This document shows positions 1-7,853 of a DNA stretch of 64,000 nt, piece by piece. The notes under the pieces were generated by a model. The model was not told where the DNA came from, ran no database searches, and saw only the letters and a list, made by a program, of their open reading frames with translations. Both the position numbers and the translations under genes were made by a program. Positions within the stretch are counted from its first letter, which is position 1. Every line of letters starts with the position of its first letter. Source of the DNA: Paractinoplanes maris (GTDB lineage: Bacteria > Actinomycetota > Actinomycetes > Mycobacteriales > Micromonosporaceae); assembly GCF_023544465.1 (NCBI RefSeq), contig NZ_JALPVL010000017.1:215809-279808 (forward strand). Reading direction: 5' to 3'.

Positions 1-462
1 CGGCTGTGCCTGGGCGGCCCGGGCGAGTCGTTGCGCGTTTCGTCGTCGGCGGTGGTCGAATCGCTCGTCTTCGACCACCGCCGACCACCACCCGAAGCGG
101 AAGGGGTCACCACGGCCGGTCTCACCGTCGACGTCGCCTCCGCGCGGATGACCGGCCTGCTGCTGTGGACCCGGGTCGCCGTCACGCCGGCGGCCGGCCG
201 GCCGGAGATCGACACGCTGACCGGCGGCACCCGCGGGTGGGCGCCGGTCTATGTCCCGCTCTCGCTGGCCGGTGTGCCGGTCCACGAGGGCGACCGGCTC
301 ACGGTCACCTTGGGCCGCTCCACCAGCGACGACGGCGTGCATCCCGACTATCACGTCGCCGTCGGAACGCCGGGCGCTGAGGAGCCGTTGACGTGGTCCG
401 GCCCGCACCACGACGGTGGTTTCCGCCAGTCGCCGCTGCACCGCGAGCTGTTCCCCGCCTGA
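1..462 (+). CDS. PRMT-like SAM-dependent methyltransferase, C-terminal part
   Basis: The reading frame is open from the first base of the window and ends with TGA at 460-462, so only the last ~153 residues are visible. The piece is rich in beta strands (GLLLWTRVAV, DTLTGG, WAPVYVPLSL, GDRLTVTL, HPDYHVAVG). It resembles the C-terminal beta-barrel of bacterial PRMT-type methyltransferases, but the SAM-binding Rossmann domain lies outside the window. The family call is inference from this pattern. A SET-domain gene follows 95 bp downstream on the same strand. Confidence 0.45.
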   Translation, partial: RLCLGGPGESLRVSSSAVVESLVFDHRRPPPEAEGVTTAGLTVDVASARMTGLLLWTRVAVTPAAGRPEIDTLTGGTRGWAPVYVPLSLAGVPVHEGDRLTVTLGRSTSDDGVHPDYHVAVGTPGAEEPLTWSGPHHDGGFRQSPLHRELFPA

Positions 463-557
463 TCACCTTTCCGCGCGCAGCGGGTCGGCCTTCACACAGC
501 CACTGGCCGGGCTCCCGTCGGCTTGCGCGTCCATTGAGGTCGGTGGATGGTGGGCAC

Positions 558-1073
558 ATGTGGCCCACACCTGAGCCGGACTGCTGGTTGCATCCCGCGG
601 TCGAGGTGCGCTCGTCGCCGATCGACGGTGCCGGCTTGTTCGCGCGGGCGCCGATCTCGGTGGGCGCGACCGTGTCTCGCCTGGGCGGCCGACTCGTATC
701 GACCGGCGAGCTGGCCGGCCTGCTGGAAGGTTCCAGGGACTTCGTCGACACGATCACTGTGGGCGAGGACAGTCATCTGGTGCTGCCGTCCGCCCGCGAC
801 AACGGCAAGGGCAACCACAGCTGCGACCCGAACCTGTGGTGGGGCGCGCCGTACACACTGACCGCCCGCCGCGACGTCGCCGCCGGCGAGGAACTGACGA
901 ACGACTACGCCACCAGCACGGGCGTCGACGCTTTCACGATGCCGTGCCGCTGCGGCGCCCGCCGATGCCGCGGCCTGGTCACCGGCCACGACTGGCAACG
1001 CCTGGACCTGCAACAGCTGTACGGCGACCACTGGGTGCCGGCCCTGCTGACCCGCATCCACAACGCAACCTGA
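558..1073 (+). CDS. SET domain protein (putative lysine methyltransferase)
   Basis: This 171-aa protein carries the SET fold landmarks in order: GAGLFA near residue 23, NHSCDPN near 92 (the pseudoknot segment that contacts SAM), ELTNDYA near 117, and a post-SET-like C-x-C-x4-CRG cluster near 132-140 that would bind zinc. SET proteins methylate lysine side chains; the target here is unknown. The ATG at 558 is chosen because it puts a typical short lead before the SET core. The open frame continues upstream to 393 but that part overlaps the end of the preceding gene and looks non-coding. Confidence 0.75.
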   Translation: MWPTPEPDCWLHPAVEVRSSPIDGAGLFARAPISVGATVSRLGGRLVSTGELAGLLEGSRDFVDTITVGEDSHLVLPSARDNGKGNHSCDPNLWWGAPYTLTARRDVAAGEELTNDYATSTGVDAFTMPCRCGARRCRGLVTGHDWQRLDLQQLYGDHWVPALLTRIHNAT

Positions 1074-1195
1074 CCACGTCCGGGACCGCCCCTGGCCAGT
1101 CAAGTACCGACCGGCCGCAGTCCGGCTACCGGCAGCGGCCCGGCCGACTACGGCGGCCTGACCGGCAGTAACTCCATTTGCCGGCTAAGGCTCTA

Positions 1196-1423
1196 CTACC
1201 GTCCGCGGTTGCGTGGGTGGTTCCGGGCGACGCGTTCGTTGCCGTGGCGGTAGTTCCCGGTGAGCCGGGCCATCAGCTCCTGCGGATCGTCCTGCTCCAC
1301 ATCGACCAGGAACCGCGCGGCGGCCGACCCGCGAAGAACGCCGGCCGGACGCTCATGATGCAGCAGCTCGATGTCCCCGTTCTTCCGAACGCGGTACGTG
1401 AATCCCTCCGGTGCACCCGCCAT
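1196..1423 (-). CDS. Small conserved-looking hypothetical protein (75 aa)
   Basis: This 75-aa frame starts with ATG at 1421-1423 and encodes a compact soluble protein: a short beta-like start (GFTYRVRKNGDIELLHH), a helix with an acidic patch (DVEQDDPQELMARL) and a basic tail. No motif gives a function. Codon composition (GC in third positions) and the isolated position between the SET gene and the citrate synthase make it a plausible real gene. It is convergent with the SET gene; the 122 bp between them hold nothing recognisable. Confidence 0.5.
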   Translation of the reverse strand: MAGAPEGFTYRVRKNGDIELLHHERPAGVLRGSAAARFLVDVEQDDPQELMARLTGNYRHGNERVARNHPRNRGR

Positions 1424-1503
1424 TGCAGCATCGTGCGCTTGCGTCCGGCTCGCCGCGACCGATTTTCACCGCCACCACACTCACTCGATCACGGGCTGTC
1501 GAG

Positions 1504-1640
1504 CGAACGCCCATAGAACTCCGAAAACAACGCCCAAACGCTCATCACACTTCGAAGCGGTAGCCAAACGCTCATCACCAAGCGAGACAGCGCGCAGACG
1601 CTCACCGCCCCTCGCAGCGACGCCCGAGCGCACATCGGAC
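1504..1640. repeat. Degenerate 30-bp-period tandem repeat, five copies
   Basis: A 12-base core like CCAAACGCTCAT recurs at 1504, 1534, 1564, 1594 and 1624, exactly 30 bp apart, with diverged filler between. Copies at 1534 and 1564 are identical over CCAAACGCTCATCAC. The array fills most of the 236-bp gap between the 75-aa gene and the end of the citrate synthase gene. The period is a multiple of three, so the minus strand reads as ten-residue repeats with an ERL core, but no start or RBS supports translation. Confidence 0.7.
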
Positions 1641-1659
1641 CTGGCGAGCCGCGCGACGA

Positions 1660-2796
1660 TCAGCGCGGCACGGTGTAGCGCTTCAGGGCTGCGTCCCAGC
1701 CCGGCAGGTCGGCGGCGGCACGCTCGGGTGGGCCCACATAGTCCGCCGACGGGCGGATGATTTTGGCCAGGCGTTTCTGCTCGAGGATGTGTGCACTCCA
1801 GCCGGCCGTTCGTGCACAAGTGAACATCGCGGCGAGCAGATCAACCGGGACCTCGGCGAAGTCCAAGACGATGGCGGCCCAGAACTCGACGTTGGTCTCG
1901 AGCACCCGATCCGGCTTGCGCTCGCGCAGCTCAGCCAGCGCGGCCTTCTCCAGCTCCAGGGCGACTTCGTAGCGGGGCGCGCCCAGTTCACGCGCGGCCT
2001 CCCTCAAGATCCGGGCGCGCGGATCCTCGGCCCGATAGATCGCGTGCCCGAAGCCCATCAGCCGCTGCCCGCTGTCGAGCACCTTCTTGACGTACGCCCG
2101 CGCGTCCCCACTCTGCTCGACGGCCGCGACCATGCCGAGCGCACGCGCCGGCGCCCCGCCGTGCAGGGGCCCCGAGATCGCACCGACCGCCGCCGAGAGG
2201 CACGCCCCGACGTCCGCGCCCGTGCTGGCAACGACGCGTGCCGTGAACGTCGACGCGTTCATGCCGTGCTCGGCCGCGCAGACCCAGTAGCGATCGATCG
2301 CCGCCACGTGCCGCGGGTCCGGCTCCCCCCGCCACCGGATCATGAACTGCGACGTCACATCCGGCGCTTCGGCTACGCGGCTGTCCGGCACCGGCGGCAG
2401 CCCGTCCCCGCGAGCCGAAGCCGCCACCACAGCCAGCATCGCGGCCGACGCCCGCGCGACGTCCAGCCGCGCCTCCGCGTCCGAGATGTCGATGAGCGGC
2501 CGCATCCGCAGCGCAGCCGCCGCGGCTTGGACGTCCACCCGCGCATCACCGGTCCGCACCGTCAACCTGCCGTCGTCTCTGAATGCGTCGTCGCCTCTGA
2601 ATGCGTCCTCCGGCGGCAGCGGCGAGTCGAAGTTGCCGTCCGCGAGCAGGCCCCACACGTCGCCGAAGGAGACGGCTCCGGCCAGGGAGCGGATGTCGAC
2701 GCCGCGGTAGCGCAGCGCGCCCCCGTCCCGGTCGGGCTCGGCAATCTCGGTGTCGAACGCGACGACACCGGCCAATCCTGGATTCACGTTCACCAT
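1660..2796 (-). CDS. Citrate synthase family protein (CitA-like)
   Basis: This 378-aa protein has the citrate synthase fold. Citrate synthases condense acetyl-CoA with oxaloacetate in the cytosol. Active-site segments are visible: GPLHGGAP (histidine), GFGHAIYRAEDPRA (histidine) and RTAGWSAHILEQ (arginine). The usual catalytic Asp of the NVD motif reads NVE here. A 2-methylcitrate synthase role is also possible. The start at 2796 (MVNVNPGLAG) is preferred; an upstream ATG at 2820 is possible, while still earlier codons would run into the facing gene. It is divergent from a second citrate synthase fused to an HTH domain. Confidence 0.85.
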   Translation of the reverse strand: MVNVNPGLAGVVAFDTEIAEPDRDGGALRYRGVDIRSLAGAVSFGDVWGLLADGNFDSPLPPEDAFRGDDAFRDDGRLTVRTGDARVDVQAAAAALRMRPLIDISDAEARLDVARASAAMLAVVAASARGDGLPPVPDSRVAEAPDVTSQFMIRWRGEPDPRHVAAIDRYWVCAAEHGMNASTFTARVVASTGADVGACLSAAVGAISGPLHGGAPARALGMVAAVEQSGDARAYVKKVLDSGQRLMGFGHAIYRAEDPRARILREAARELGAPRYEVALELEKAALAELRERKPDRVLETNVEFWAAIVLDFAEVPVDLLAAMFTCARTAGWSAHILEQKRLAKIIRPSADYVGPPERAAADLPGWDAALKRYTVPR

Positions 2797-2817
2797 GACT
2801 GCAGCGTGCGCATCGTT

Positions 2818-2850
2818 CATGTTGACGTCAACATTGATCCAGTCAACATG
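2818..2850. promoter_or_regulatory. Inverted-repeat operator between divergent citrate synthases
   Basis: CATGTTGAC at 2818-2826 is the exact reverse complement of GTCAACATG at 2842-2850, and GTTGACGTCAAC at 2821-2832 is itself a perfect 12-bp palindrome. The site sits 14 bp before the ATG of the HTH-citrate synthase and in the leader of the other gene. This is the natural place for the HTH domain of the fusion protein to bind; that link is inference. Confidence 0.55.
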
Positions 2851-2863
2851 AGAGCATGTCCAC

Positions 2864-4180
2864 ATGAAGACGGATCCGCCGCGACTGAGCACCCGGGAGG
2901 TCGCCCACCTGCTCGGGGTCAAGCCGGCGACGGTCTATGCCTACGTGAGCCGCGGCCTGCTCGGCAGCCACCGCAACGCCGACGGGAAAGGCAGCCTTTT
3001 CGATCGGGCCGAAGTCGACGCGTTCTTGGCCGCCCGCAATCACACCACGACTCCGGGCATCCGGACCGGCATCACGCTCATCCAGGATGGCACCCTGCAC
3101 TACCGCGGCCAGGACGCCGTCCAGCTCGCGCGGGTGGCCAGCTTCGAAGAGGTCGTGCTGTCCGAGGCGGTCATCGCTCCGCTTCCCCACACCGCCCGCC
3201 ACACCGACCGCCTGCGCGTGATCGTCGCCGCGGCCGCAGCCGGCGACCCCCTGCGCTTCGACACGTCCCCGGCCGCGGTCATCGCCACCGGCCGCACCCT
3301 GCTGGGCACCATGGTCGCCGCACTACCACCCGCCCGGCGCGCCGGCCCCGCCCGAGCGAACAACACAACCGCCGGCGAACCCCTCACCACCCCCACCGCA
3401 AGCAACGCTGCCGCCGGCAAAGCGCTCACCACCCCCGCCGCGAACAACACTGCCGCCGGCAAACCCCTCACCGCCGCCACCGCGAACCACGCGACCGACG
3501 GCGACCCCCTCCCAGCACCCGATCACTACCCGGCCCCACCCCCACGCCTAGCTGAGCGGCTCTGGCCACGACTCACCACGCGACCCCCCACCCCCCAGGA
3601 CATCAACCTGCTGGACGCCGCCCTGATCCTGCTCGCCGATCACGACATCGCCGCCTCCACGCTGGCCGCCAGGGTCGCCGCATCCACCCGCGCCCACCCC
3701 TACGCCGTGGTCGGCGCCGGCCTGGCCGCCCTGGACGGCCCGCTGCACGGCGCGGCCAGCGGCCTCGCCCACGACCTGCTGGCCGACGCCCTGACCCGGC
3801 CCGACCCGGTCGGCGCCATCGCCGGCACCGTGCGCCCCGGCGAGCCGGTCCCCGGCTTCGGGCACCGTCTCTACCCCGACGGCGATCCACGGGCGTCGGC
3901 GTTGCTCGACATGCTCGGCGACACCCGCGCCCGGGCCGCGGCCGACCGTGTCGCGCACGTCATGCGTACGCGATCGGGCCTCGAGCCCAATGTGGACCTG
4001 GCCCTCGCCGCGCTCGCGCTGGAGCACGACATGCCGGCCGACGCCAGCGAGACCATCTTCGCCATCGCCCGGACGGCCGGGTGGCTCGCGCACGCCCTCG
4101 AGGAATACGCCGACCGGCCGTCCCGATTCCGGCCCTCGGGCGAGTATTCGGGCCGCACGCCCGCCGGCGACGGACGGTAG
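2864..4180 (+). CDS. HTH domain-citrate synthase fusion protein
   Basis: Residues ~5-58 form a MerR/excisionase-like helix-turn-helix (STREVAHLLGVKPATVYAYV, ending in a basic wing and FDRAEVDAFLAAR). The rest is a citrate synthase domain with GPLHGAAS, GFGHRLYPDGDPRA, NVDLALAAL (catalytic Asp present) and RTAGWLAHALEE. Four 14-residue Thr/Ala/Asn-rich repeats interrupt the domain at about residues 166-216. HTH-citrate synthase fusions occur in actinobacteria, but a role as a metabolite-responsive regulator is inference. It faces the stand-alone paralog across a palindromic intergenic region. Confidence 0.85.
   Translation: MKTDPPRLSTREVAHLLGVKPATVYAYVSRGLLGSHRNADGKGSLFDRAEVDAFLAARNHTTTPGIRTGITLIQDGTLHYRGQDAVQLARVASFEEVVLSEAVIAPLPHTARHTDRLRVIVAAAAAGDPLRFDTSPAAVIATGRTLLGTMVAALPPARRAGPARANNTTAGEPLTTPTASNAAAGKALTTPAANNTAAGKPLTAATANHATDGDPLPAPDHYPAPPPRLAERLWPRLTTRPPTPQDINLLDAALILLADHDIAASTLAARVAASTRAHPYAVVGAGLAALDGPLHGAASGLAHDLLADALTRPDPVGAIAGTVRPGEPVPGFGHRLYPDGDPRASALLDMLGDTRARAAADRVAHVMRTRSGLEPNVDLALAALALEHDMPADASETIFAIARTAGWLAHALEEYADRPSRFRPSGEYSGRTPAGDGR
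3359..3511 (+). repeat. 42-bp in-frame coding minisatellite, ~3.6 copies
   Basis: Units begin at 3359, 3401, 3443 and 3485. Each encodes 14 residues of the type NNTAAGKPLTTPTA, with substitutions between copies. The period is a multiple of three so the citrate synthase frame is kept. The insert lies between the first and second halves of the citrate synthase domain, probably in an exposed loop. Confidence 0.85.
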
Positions 4181-4189
4181 GGTCCGGGA

Positions 4190-4831
4190 ATGTCGTCCGA
4201 TCCGAACAGCCTGTCCCTGCTCGAAGGGCTGCATTCCACGCCCGCTCGCCGTTATCTCTCGCCCGACCCGATCCCCGAGGACGTGATCCGGGCGATCCTC
4301 GACGCCGCCGTGCGCGGGCCCAGCGGTGGCAACACTCAGCGCTGGGCTTGGATCGTCGTGCGCGATCCGGAGGTCAAGCGGCAGATCGCCGAGTGGTATC
4401 GGGAGGGCTGGGAGACCAGCTACGGCTCCCGGCGCGAGCAGATCCTGAACTCCGACGACCCGGGCGGCATGAGCGCCGCCACCTTCCGGGCCGCCGACCA
4501 CCTCGCGGGCCATCTCGAGGAGGCACCCGTCTGGATCTTCCCGGTGCTGATCGGGGCCGCGCGGTCCAGCAATCCGCGGCTGGGCTCCTCCATCTACGGC
4601 GCTGTGCAGCAACTGATGCTGGCCGCTCGGGCCTACGGCATCGGCTCGACCTTGACGACGCTCCACGCGGGGCACGAGGACGACGTACGCAAGCTGTTGA
4701 ACCTGCCGGCCGATGCGCTCACGATGGCCCTGATCCCGCTCGGCTACCCGGCTCGCGGGCGGTGGGCGCAGCCGAAGCGGCGGCCGCTCGACGAGGTCGT
4801 CTTCCAGGAGCGGTACGAGGATCGGGGCTGA
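4190..4831 (+). CDS. Nitroreductase family protein
   Basis: This 213-aa protein has the nitroreductase fold pattern. It starts with the FMN-phosphate-binding Arg pair in STPARRYLSPDPIPEDVI, then AAVRGPSGGNTQRWAWIVV near residue 42, and a C-terminal segment with YGIGSTLTTLH and ALIPLGYPARGRW typical of FMN-dependent NAD(P)H oxidoreductases. The physiological substrate cannot be told. The ATG at 4190 lies 9 bp after the HTH-citrate synthase stop, and the VOC gene begins 3 bp after this one ends, so the three may be cotranscribed. Confidence 0.85.
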   Translation: MSSDPNSLSLLEGLHSTPARRYLSPDPIPEDVIRAILDAAVRGPSGGNTQRWAWIVVRDPEVKRQIAEWYREGWETSYGSRREQILNSDDPGGMSAATFRAADHLAGHLEEAPVWIFPVLIGAARSSNPRLGSSIYGAVQQLMLAARAYGIGSTLTTLHAGHEDDVRKLLNLPADALTMALIPLGYPARGRWAQPKRRPLDEVVFQERYEDRG

Positions 4832-4834
4832 GCG

Positions 4835-5176
4835 GTGAATCCGTACGTCAAGAGTTTGACCTTCGACTGCCAGGACGCCTTGGTCGTGGCGCGTTTCTGG
4901 GCGGCCGCGCTCGGTGGTGAACTCGACGAGGACGGCACGCCGGCCAAGGCGTTCGTCGAGGCACCGGGCTGGGGCGGGCCGAACCTGTGGTTCCAGCGGG
5001 TTCCCGAGCCCAAGCAGGGCAAGCTGCGGCTGCACTTCGACCTGCGGGCGCCCGGCGGCGACATCCCGGCCGAGGTGGCGCGGCTGACCGCCCTCGGCGC
5101 GACGTTCGCCTGGGAAGCCGACGGCATCACCGTGCTGCGCGACCCGGAGGGCAACGAGTTCTGCGTCGAGGAGTAG
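4835..5176 (+). CDS. VOC family (glyoxalase-like) protein
   Basis: This 113-aa, single-module VOC-fold protein begins with GTG at 4835. It shows the typical opening (SLTFDCQDALVVARFWAAALG), central strands with LWFQRVPEPKQGKLRLHFDL, and the closing VLRDPEGNEFCVEE containing the usual terminal metal-ligand Glu region. VOC proteins include glyoxalases, dioxygenases and antibiotic-binding proteins; the substrate is unknown. It follows the nitroreductase gene by 3 bp and is probably translated with it. Confidence 0.8.
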   Translation: MNPYVKSLTFDCQDALVVARFWAAALGGELDEDGTPAKAFVEAPGWGGPNLWFQRVPEPKQGKLRLHFDLRAPGGDIPAEVARLTALGATFAWEADGITVLRDPEGNEFCVEE

Positions 5177-5260
5177 CCCGGCGGCGACTCGTAAAGTGCG
5201 GCGGGGGCCGGCCGATAGCGGGGTATCGCACGACGACGCCCCGAGGAAGGAACCCGCCCC

Positions 5261-5887
5261 ATGTCTCAGCGGACTCTGCCGGTCCGCGACGATCGGTGGC
5301 AGCCGACGGACCGGATCTACGAAAGCCTGATCGCCCGCGCGGTCGAGGGTTCCGAGGATTCCGAGGCCCGTGACGGCACCGCCGAGATGATGGCCGGCGC
5401 TTTCCTGCTCGTCGTGCTCTTCGTCATCGTGCTGAAGGGCGCCGGGTCGGTCGCCGTCGCGCTGGCCGTGACCGGGTTGCTCGGCGGGCTCGGGTTCCTC
5501 TATCTGGTCAGCGCGGCCCGACCGGCTCAGGGCGACCGCAGCCGGGCCCTCGAGGAGCTCGGCGGCCCCGGATTGCTCCCGGCCGGCTACCTGGTGCACC
5601 CCAAGGCGTGGCAGGCGGGACTGTCCGGCCACGTCGCCGGGGTCCCCGAGTCGCAACTGCTGGCCGCCGCCGAGCTGTGCAACATCTTCCCGGGTACGGT
5701 CGACGACCTCCTGCGGTTCGTCGGGAACGTCGCGATCCACGTGCCGGCCGGCCGCAACACGAGCGCCGACGACGTGCGCCGGCGGGCCCGGGAGCTGGTG
5801 CGGGTGGGCAAGCCGATCGTCGTCGACTACGCCAAGAGCGCCCCGAAGTTGCCCAGCCCACCGCCGGAGGGCAAGAAGAGCAAGTGA
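5261..5887 (+). CDS. Two-TM hypothetical membrane protein (208 aa)
   Basis: After a ~45-residue charged N-terminus two hydrophobic segments follow at about 46-65 (MMAGAFLLVVLFVIVLK) and 68-88 (VAVALAVTGLLGGLGFLYLV). The remainder is a soluble ~120-residue domain ending in a Pro/Lys-rich tail (PPPEGKKSK). I do not recognise the family. A good RBS (AGGAAGG, 5245-5251) precedes the ATG. The gene is the last of its strand before a strong hairpin and the convergent ABC exporter. Confidence 0.6.
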   Translation: MSQRTLPVRDDRWQPTDRIYESLIARAVEGSEDSEARDGTAEMMAGAFLLVVLFVIVLKGAGSVAVALAVTGLLGGLGFLYLVSAARPAQGDRSRALEELGGPGLLPAGYLVHPKAWQAGLSGHVAGVPESQLLAAAELCNIFPGTVDDLLRFVGNVAIHVPAGRNTSADDVRRRARELVRVGKPIVVDYAKSAPKLPSPPPEGKKSK

Positions 5888-5894
5888 CACAGCG

Positions 5895-5926
5895 AGACGC
5901 CCCGGGCCAGCGGCACCGGGGCGTCT
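5895..5926. terminator. Bidirectional hairpin terminator
   Basis: AGACGCCCCGG at 5895-5905 pairs perfectly with CCGGGGCGTCT at 5916-5926 around a 10-nt loop. It sits between two convergent genes (stops at 5887 and 5940) and can serve both; only short T/A runs flank it, as is common in actinobacteria. Confidence 0.8.
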
Positions 5927-5939
5927 TCGGTGTGAGCGG

Positions 5940-7799
5940 TCATGCGGCCAGGGCGGCGTAGCGGCCGCCGACATCGACCAGGTCGTCGTGCGTGCCGGCC
6001 TCCAGGATGCGGCCGTGGTCGACGACCGCGATCTGGTCGGCGTGGCGGACGGTCGACAAGCGGTGAGCGATCGTGACCGTCGTGCGGCCGACCGACAGCT
6101 CGTCGAACGCTTTCTGCACGGCTCGCTCGGTTTCGTTGTCCAGAGCGCTCGTCGCCTCGTCGAGCACCAGGATGCGCGGGTCGCGCAGAAGGGTGCGGGC
6201 GATGGCGATCCGCTGCTTCTCGCCGCCGGAGAACCGGTGCCCGCGCGAGCCGACCATCGTGTCGTAGCCGTCGGGCAGCGACGCGATGAGGTCGTGGATC
6301 TGCGCGGCGCGGGCCGCGGCCTCGATCTCGGTGTCGGTGGCGTCCGGCTTGGCGTACCGCAGGTTCTCCCGCACTGTCGTGTGCAGCAGGTAGGTCTCCT
6401 GCGACACCACGCCGACGATCGACGCCAGCGTCTCCAGCGACATGTCGCGCAAGTCGACGCCGTCGATCGTGATGCGCCCGGCACTCGGGTCGTAGAGGCG
6501 CGCGATCAGGGCGGCCAGGGTGCTCTTGCCGGAGCCGGTCTCGCCCACCAGGGCGAGCGACGACCCCGCGGGCACGTCGAGGGTCACTCCGGCGACGGCG
6601 GCGGCCGGGCTTCCCGCGTACGTGAAAGTGACGTCCTCGAAGCGCAGGTGCCCCCGCGGCGCGGCCACCGGCACGGGCCGGGCCGGCTCCTCGATGTCGA
6701 CCGGCAGGTCGAGGTATTCGAAGATGCGCGCGAACAGCGCCAGCGAGCTGGTGACCGTGACGCCGACGTTCAGCAGCCCCATGAGCGGGCGGAACAGGCC
6801 GGTCTGCAGGGCCGTGAAGGCGACGAGCGTTCCGATGCTCATGCCGCCGGAGGTGACCGGCAGGCCCGCCGCCAGGTAGATGACCGCCGGGATGGCGGCG
6901 AAGACGATGCTCATCGAGGCCATCCGCCAGCGGCCGGCCAGCTCGGAGCGCAGCTCGAGGTCGATGAGCCGGCTCGACGAGTCGGTGAACCGGCCGACCT
7001 GGGCCGGGCCGGTGCCCATGGTCTTGCTCAGCTGGACGCCACCGATGGACAGGCCCTCCTCGATGATCACGTTGAGGTCGGCGAGCTCGCGCTGGCGCTG
7101 GGCGGTGATGGCTCGGCGCATGCTCGCGACCCGGCGGGTGAGCCAGATCGAGGGCGGCAGCACGAGCAGCGACACGAGCGAGAGCTGCCAGGAGAGGGCG
7201 GCCATGGCGACCGCGGTGGCGATGACCGTGGTCAGGTTCGAGGCGATCGACGTGGCGGTGGACGTGACGACCGATTCCATGCCGCCGATGTCGTTGGTGA
7301 TGCGCGACTGCACCTCGCCGGTGCGCGTCCGGGTGAAGAAAGCGATCGATTGGCGCTGCAGGTGACGGAAGACGTCCGTCCGCAGCCGGTGCATGACGCG
7401 CTGGCCGATCTTGGTGGAGATCCAGGTCTGGACGACGCCGAGCGCGGCGGTGACGGCGGCCACGGCGACCATGCCGATGACGAGCCAGACGAGCAGTCGC
7501 ACGTCCTGGTCGGGCAGCGCGGAGTCGATGACCTCGCGCAGCAGGAACGGGCTGGCCATGCCGACGATCGACGCGGCCACGATGGTGAGGATCACGACGG
7601 CCAGGGGGCCGCGGTGGTCGGTGAACAGGGAGCCGATGCGGCGCAGCGAGACGCTTTTAGCCTGCGCGATCTCGGCCGGGGTGAGCTTCTTCTTGCCGCC
7701 GCGGGTGCGGCCTTCAGTCGGGCTTTCCAAGAGCGGACCTTCTTCCGTACGGGATGTTCGCCCGATGCGCGTTCGTGAGCGCAACGAGCGAACCGACAT
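5940..7799 (-). CDS. ABC exporter, fused permease and ATPase
   Basis: This 619-aa half-transporter has an N-terminal ~60-residue cytoplasmic lead, six TM helices over about 65-345 and an ATPase domain over ~370-615. ATPase motifs are clear: Walker A GETGSGKST, signature FSGGEKQRIAIA, Walker B ILVLDEATSALD and the switch His in TIAHRLSTV. It would work as a homodimer pumping lipids or drugs outward; the substrate is unknown. It is divergent from a MarR regulator with a strong palindrome just upstream of its ATG, which points to MarR control. Confidence 0.9.
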   Translation of the reverse strand: MSVRSLRSRTRIGRTSRTEEGPLLESPTEGRTRGGKKKLTPAEIAQAKSVSLRRIGSLFTDHRGPLAVVILTIVAASIVGMASPFLLREVIDSALPDQDVRLLVWLVIGMVAVAAVTAALGVVQTWISTKIGQRVMHRLRTDVFRHLQRQSIAFFTRTRTGEVQSRITNDIGGMESVVTSTATSIASNLTTVIATAVAMAALSWQLSLVSLLVLPPSIWLTRRVASMRRAITAQRQRELADLNVIIEEGLSIGGVQLSKTMGTGPAQVGRFTDSSSRLIDLELRSELAGRWRMASMSIVFAAIPAVIYLAAGLPVTSGGMSIGTLVAFTALQTGLFRPLMGLLNVGVTVTSSLALFARIFEYLDLPVDIEEPARPVPVAAPRGHLRFEDVTFTYAGSPAAAVAGVTLDVPAGSSLALVGETGSGKSTLAALIARLYDPSAGRITIDGVDLRDMSLETLASIVGVVSQETYLLHTTVRENLRYAKPDATDTEIEAAARAAQIHDLIASLPDGYDTMVGSRGHRFSGGEKQRIAIARTLLRDPRILVLDEATSALDNETERAVQKAFDELSVGRTTVTIAHRLSTVRHADQIAVVDHGRILEAGTHDDLVDVGGRYAALAA

Positions 7800-7805
7800 G
7801 CTGAG

Positions 7806-7826
7806 GTTACCTCATCATGAGGGAAC
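7806..7826. promoter_or_regulatory. 21-bp palindrome, probable MarR operator
   Basis: The sequence is symmetric about 7816: left arm GTTACCTCAT and right arm ATGAGGGAAC match at nine of ten positions. It lies 7 bp upstream of the ABC exporter start and 27 bp upstream of the MarR start, so a bound dimer would block both promoters. The palindrome is seen; the binding protein is inferred. Confidence 0.7.
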
Positions 7827-7853
7827 AACAGAAGTCCCTGGTACGGTATTCCG

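Noticed and set aside
1481..1819. A 112-codon minus-strand frame with ten-residue ERL repeats
   Set aside because: It overlaps the end of the citrate synthase gene in another frame and is produced by the 30-bp repeat; no RBS is visible.
3548..6484. A 978-codon open frame on the minus strand
   Set aside because: It lies antisense to the HTH-citrate synthase, nitroreductase, VOC and membrane protein genes and runs in the wrong frame through the ABC exporter gene; its product is Arg/Gly/Pro-rich with no domain. It is a GC-rich shadow.
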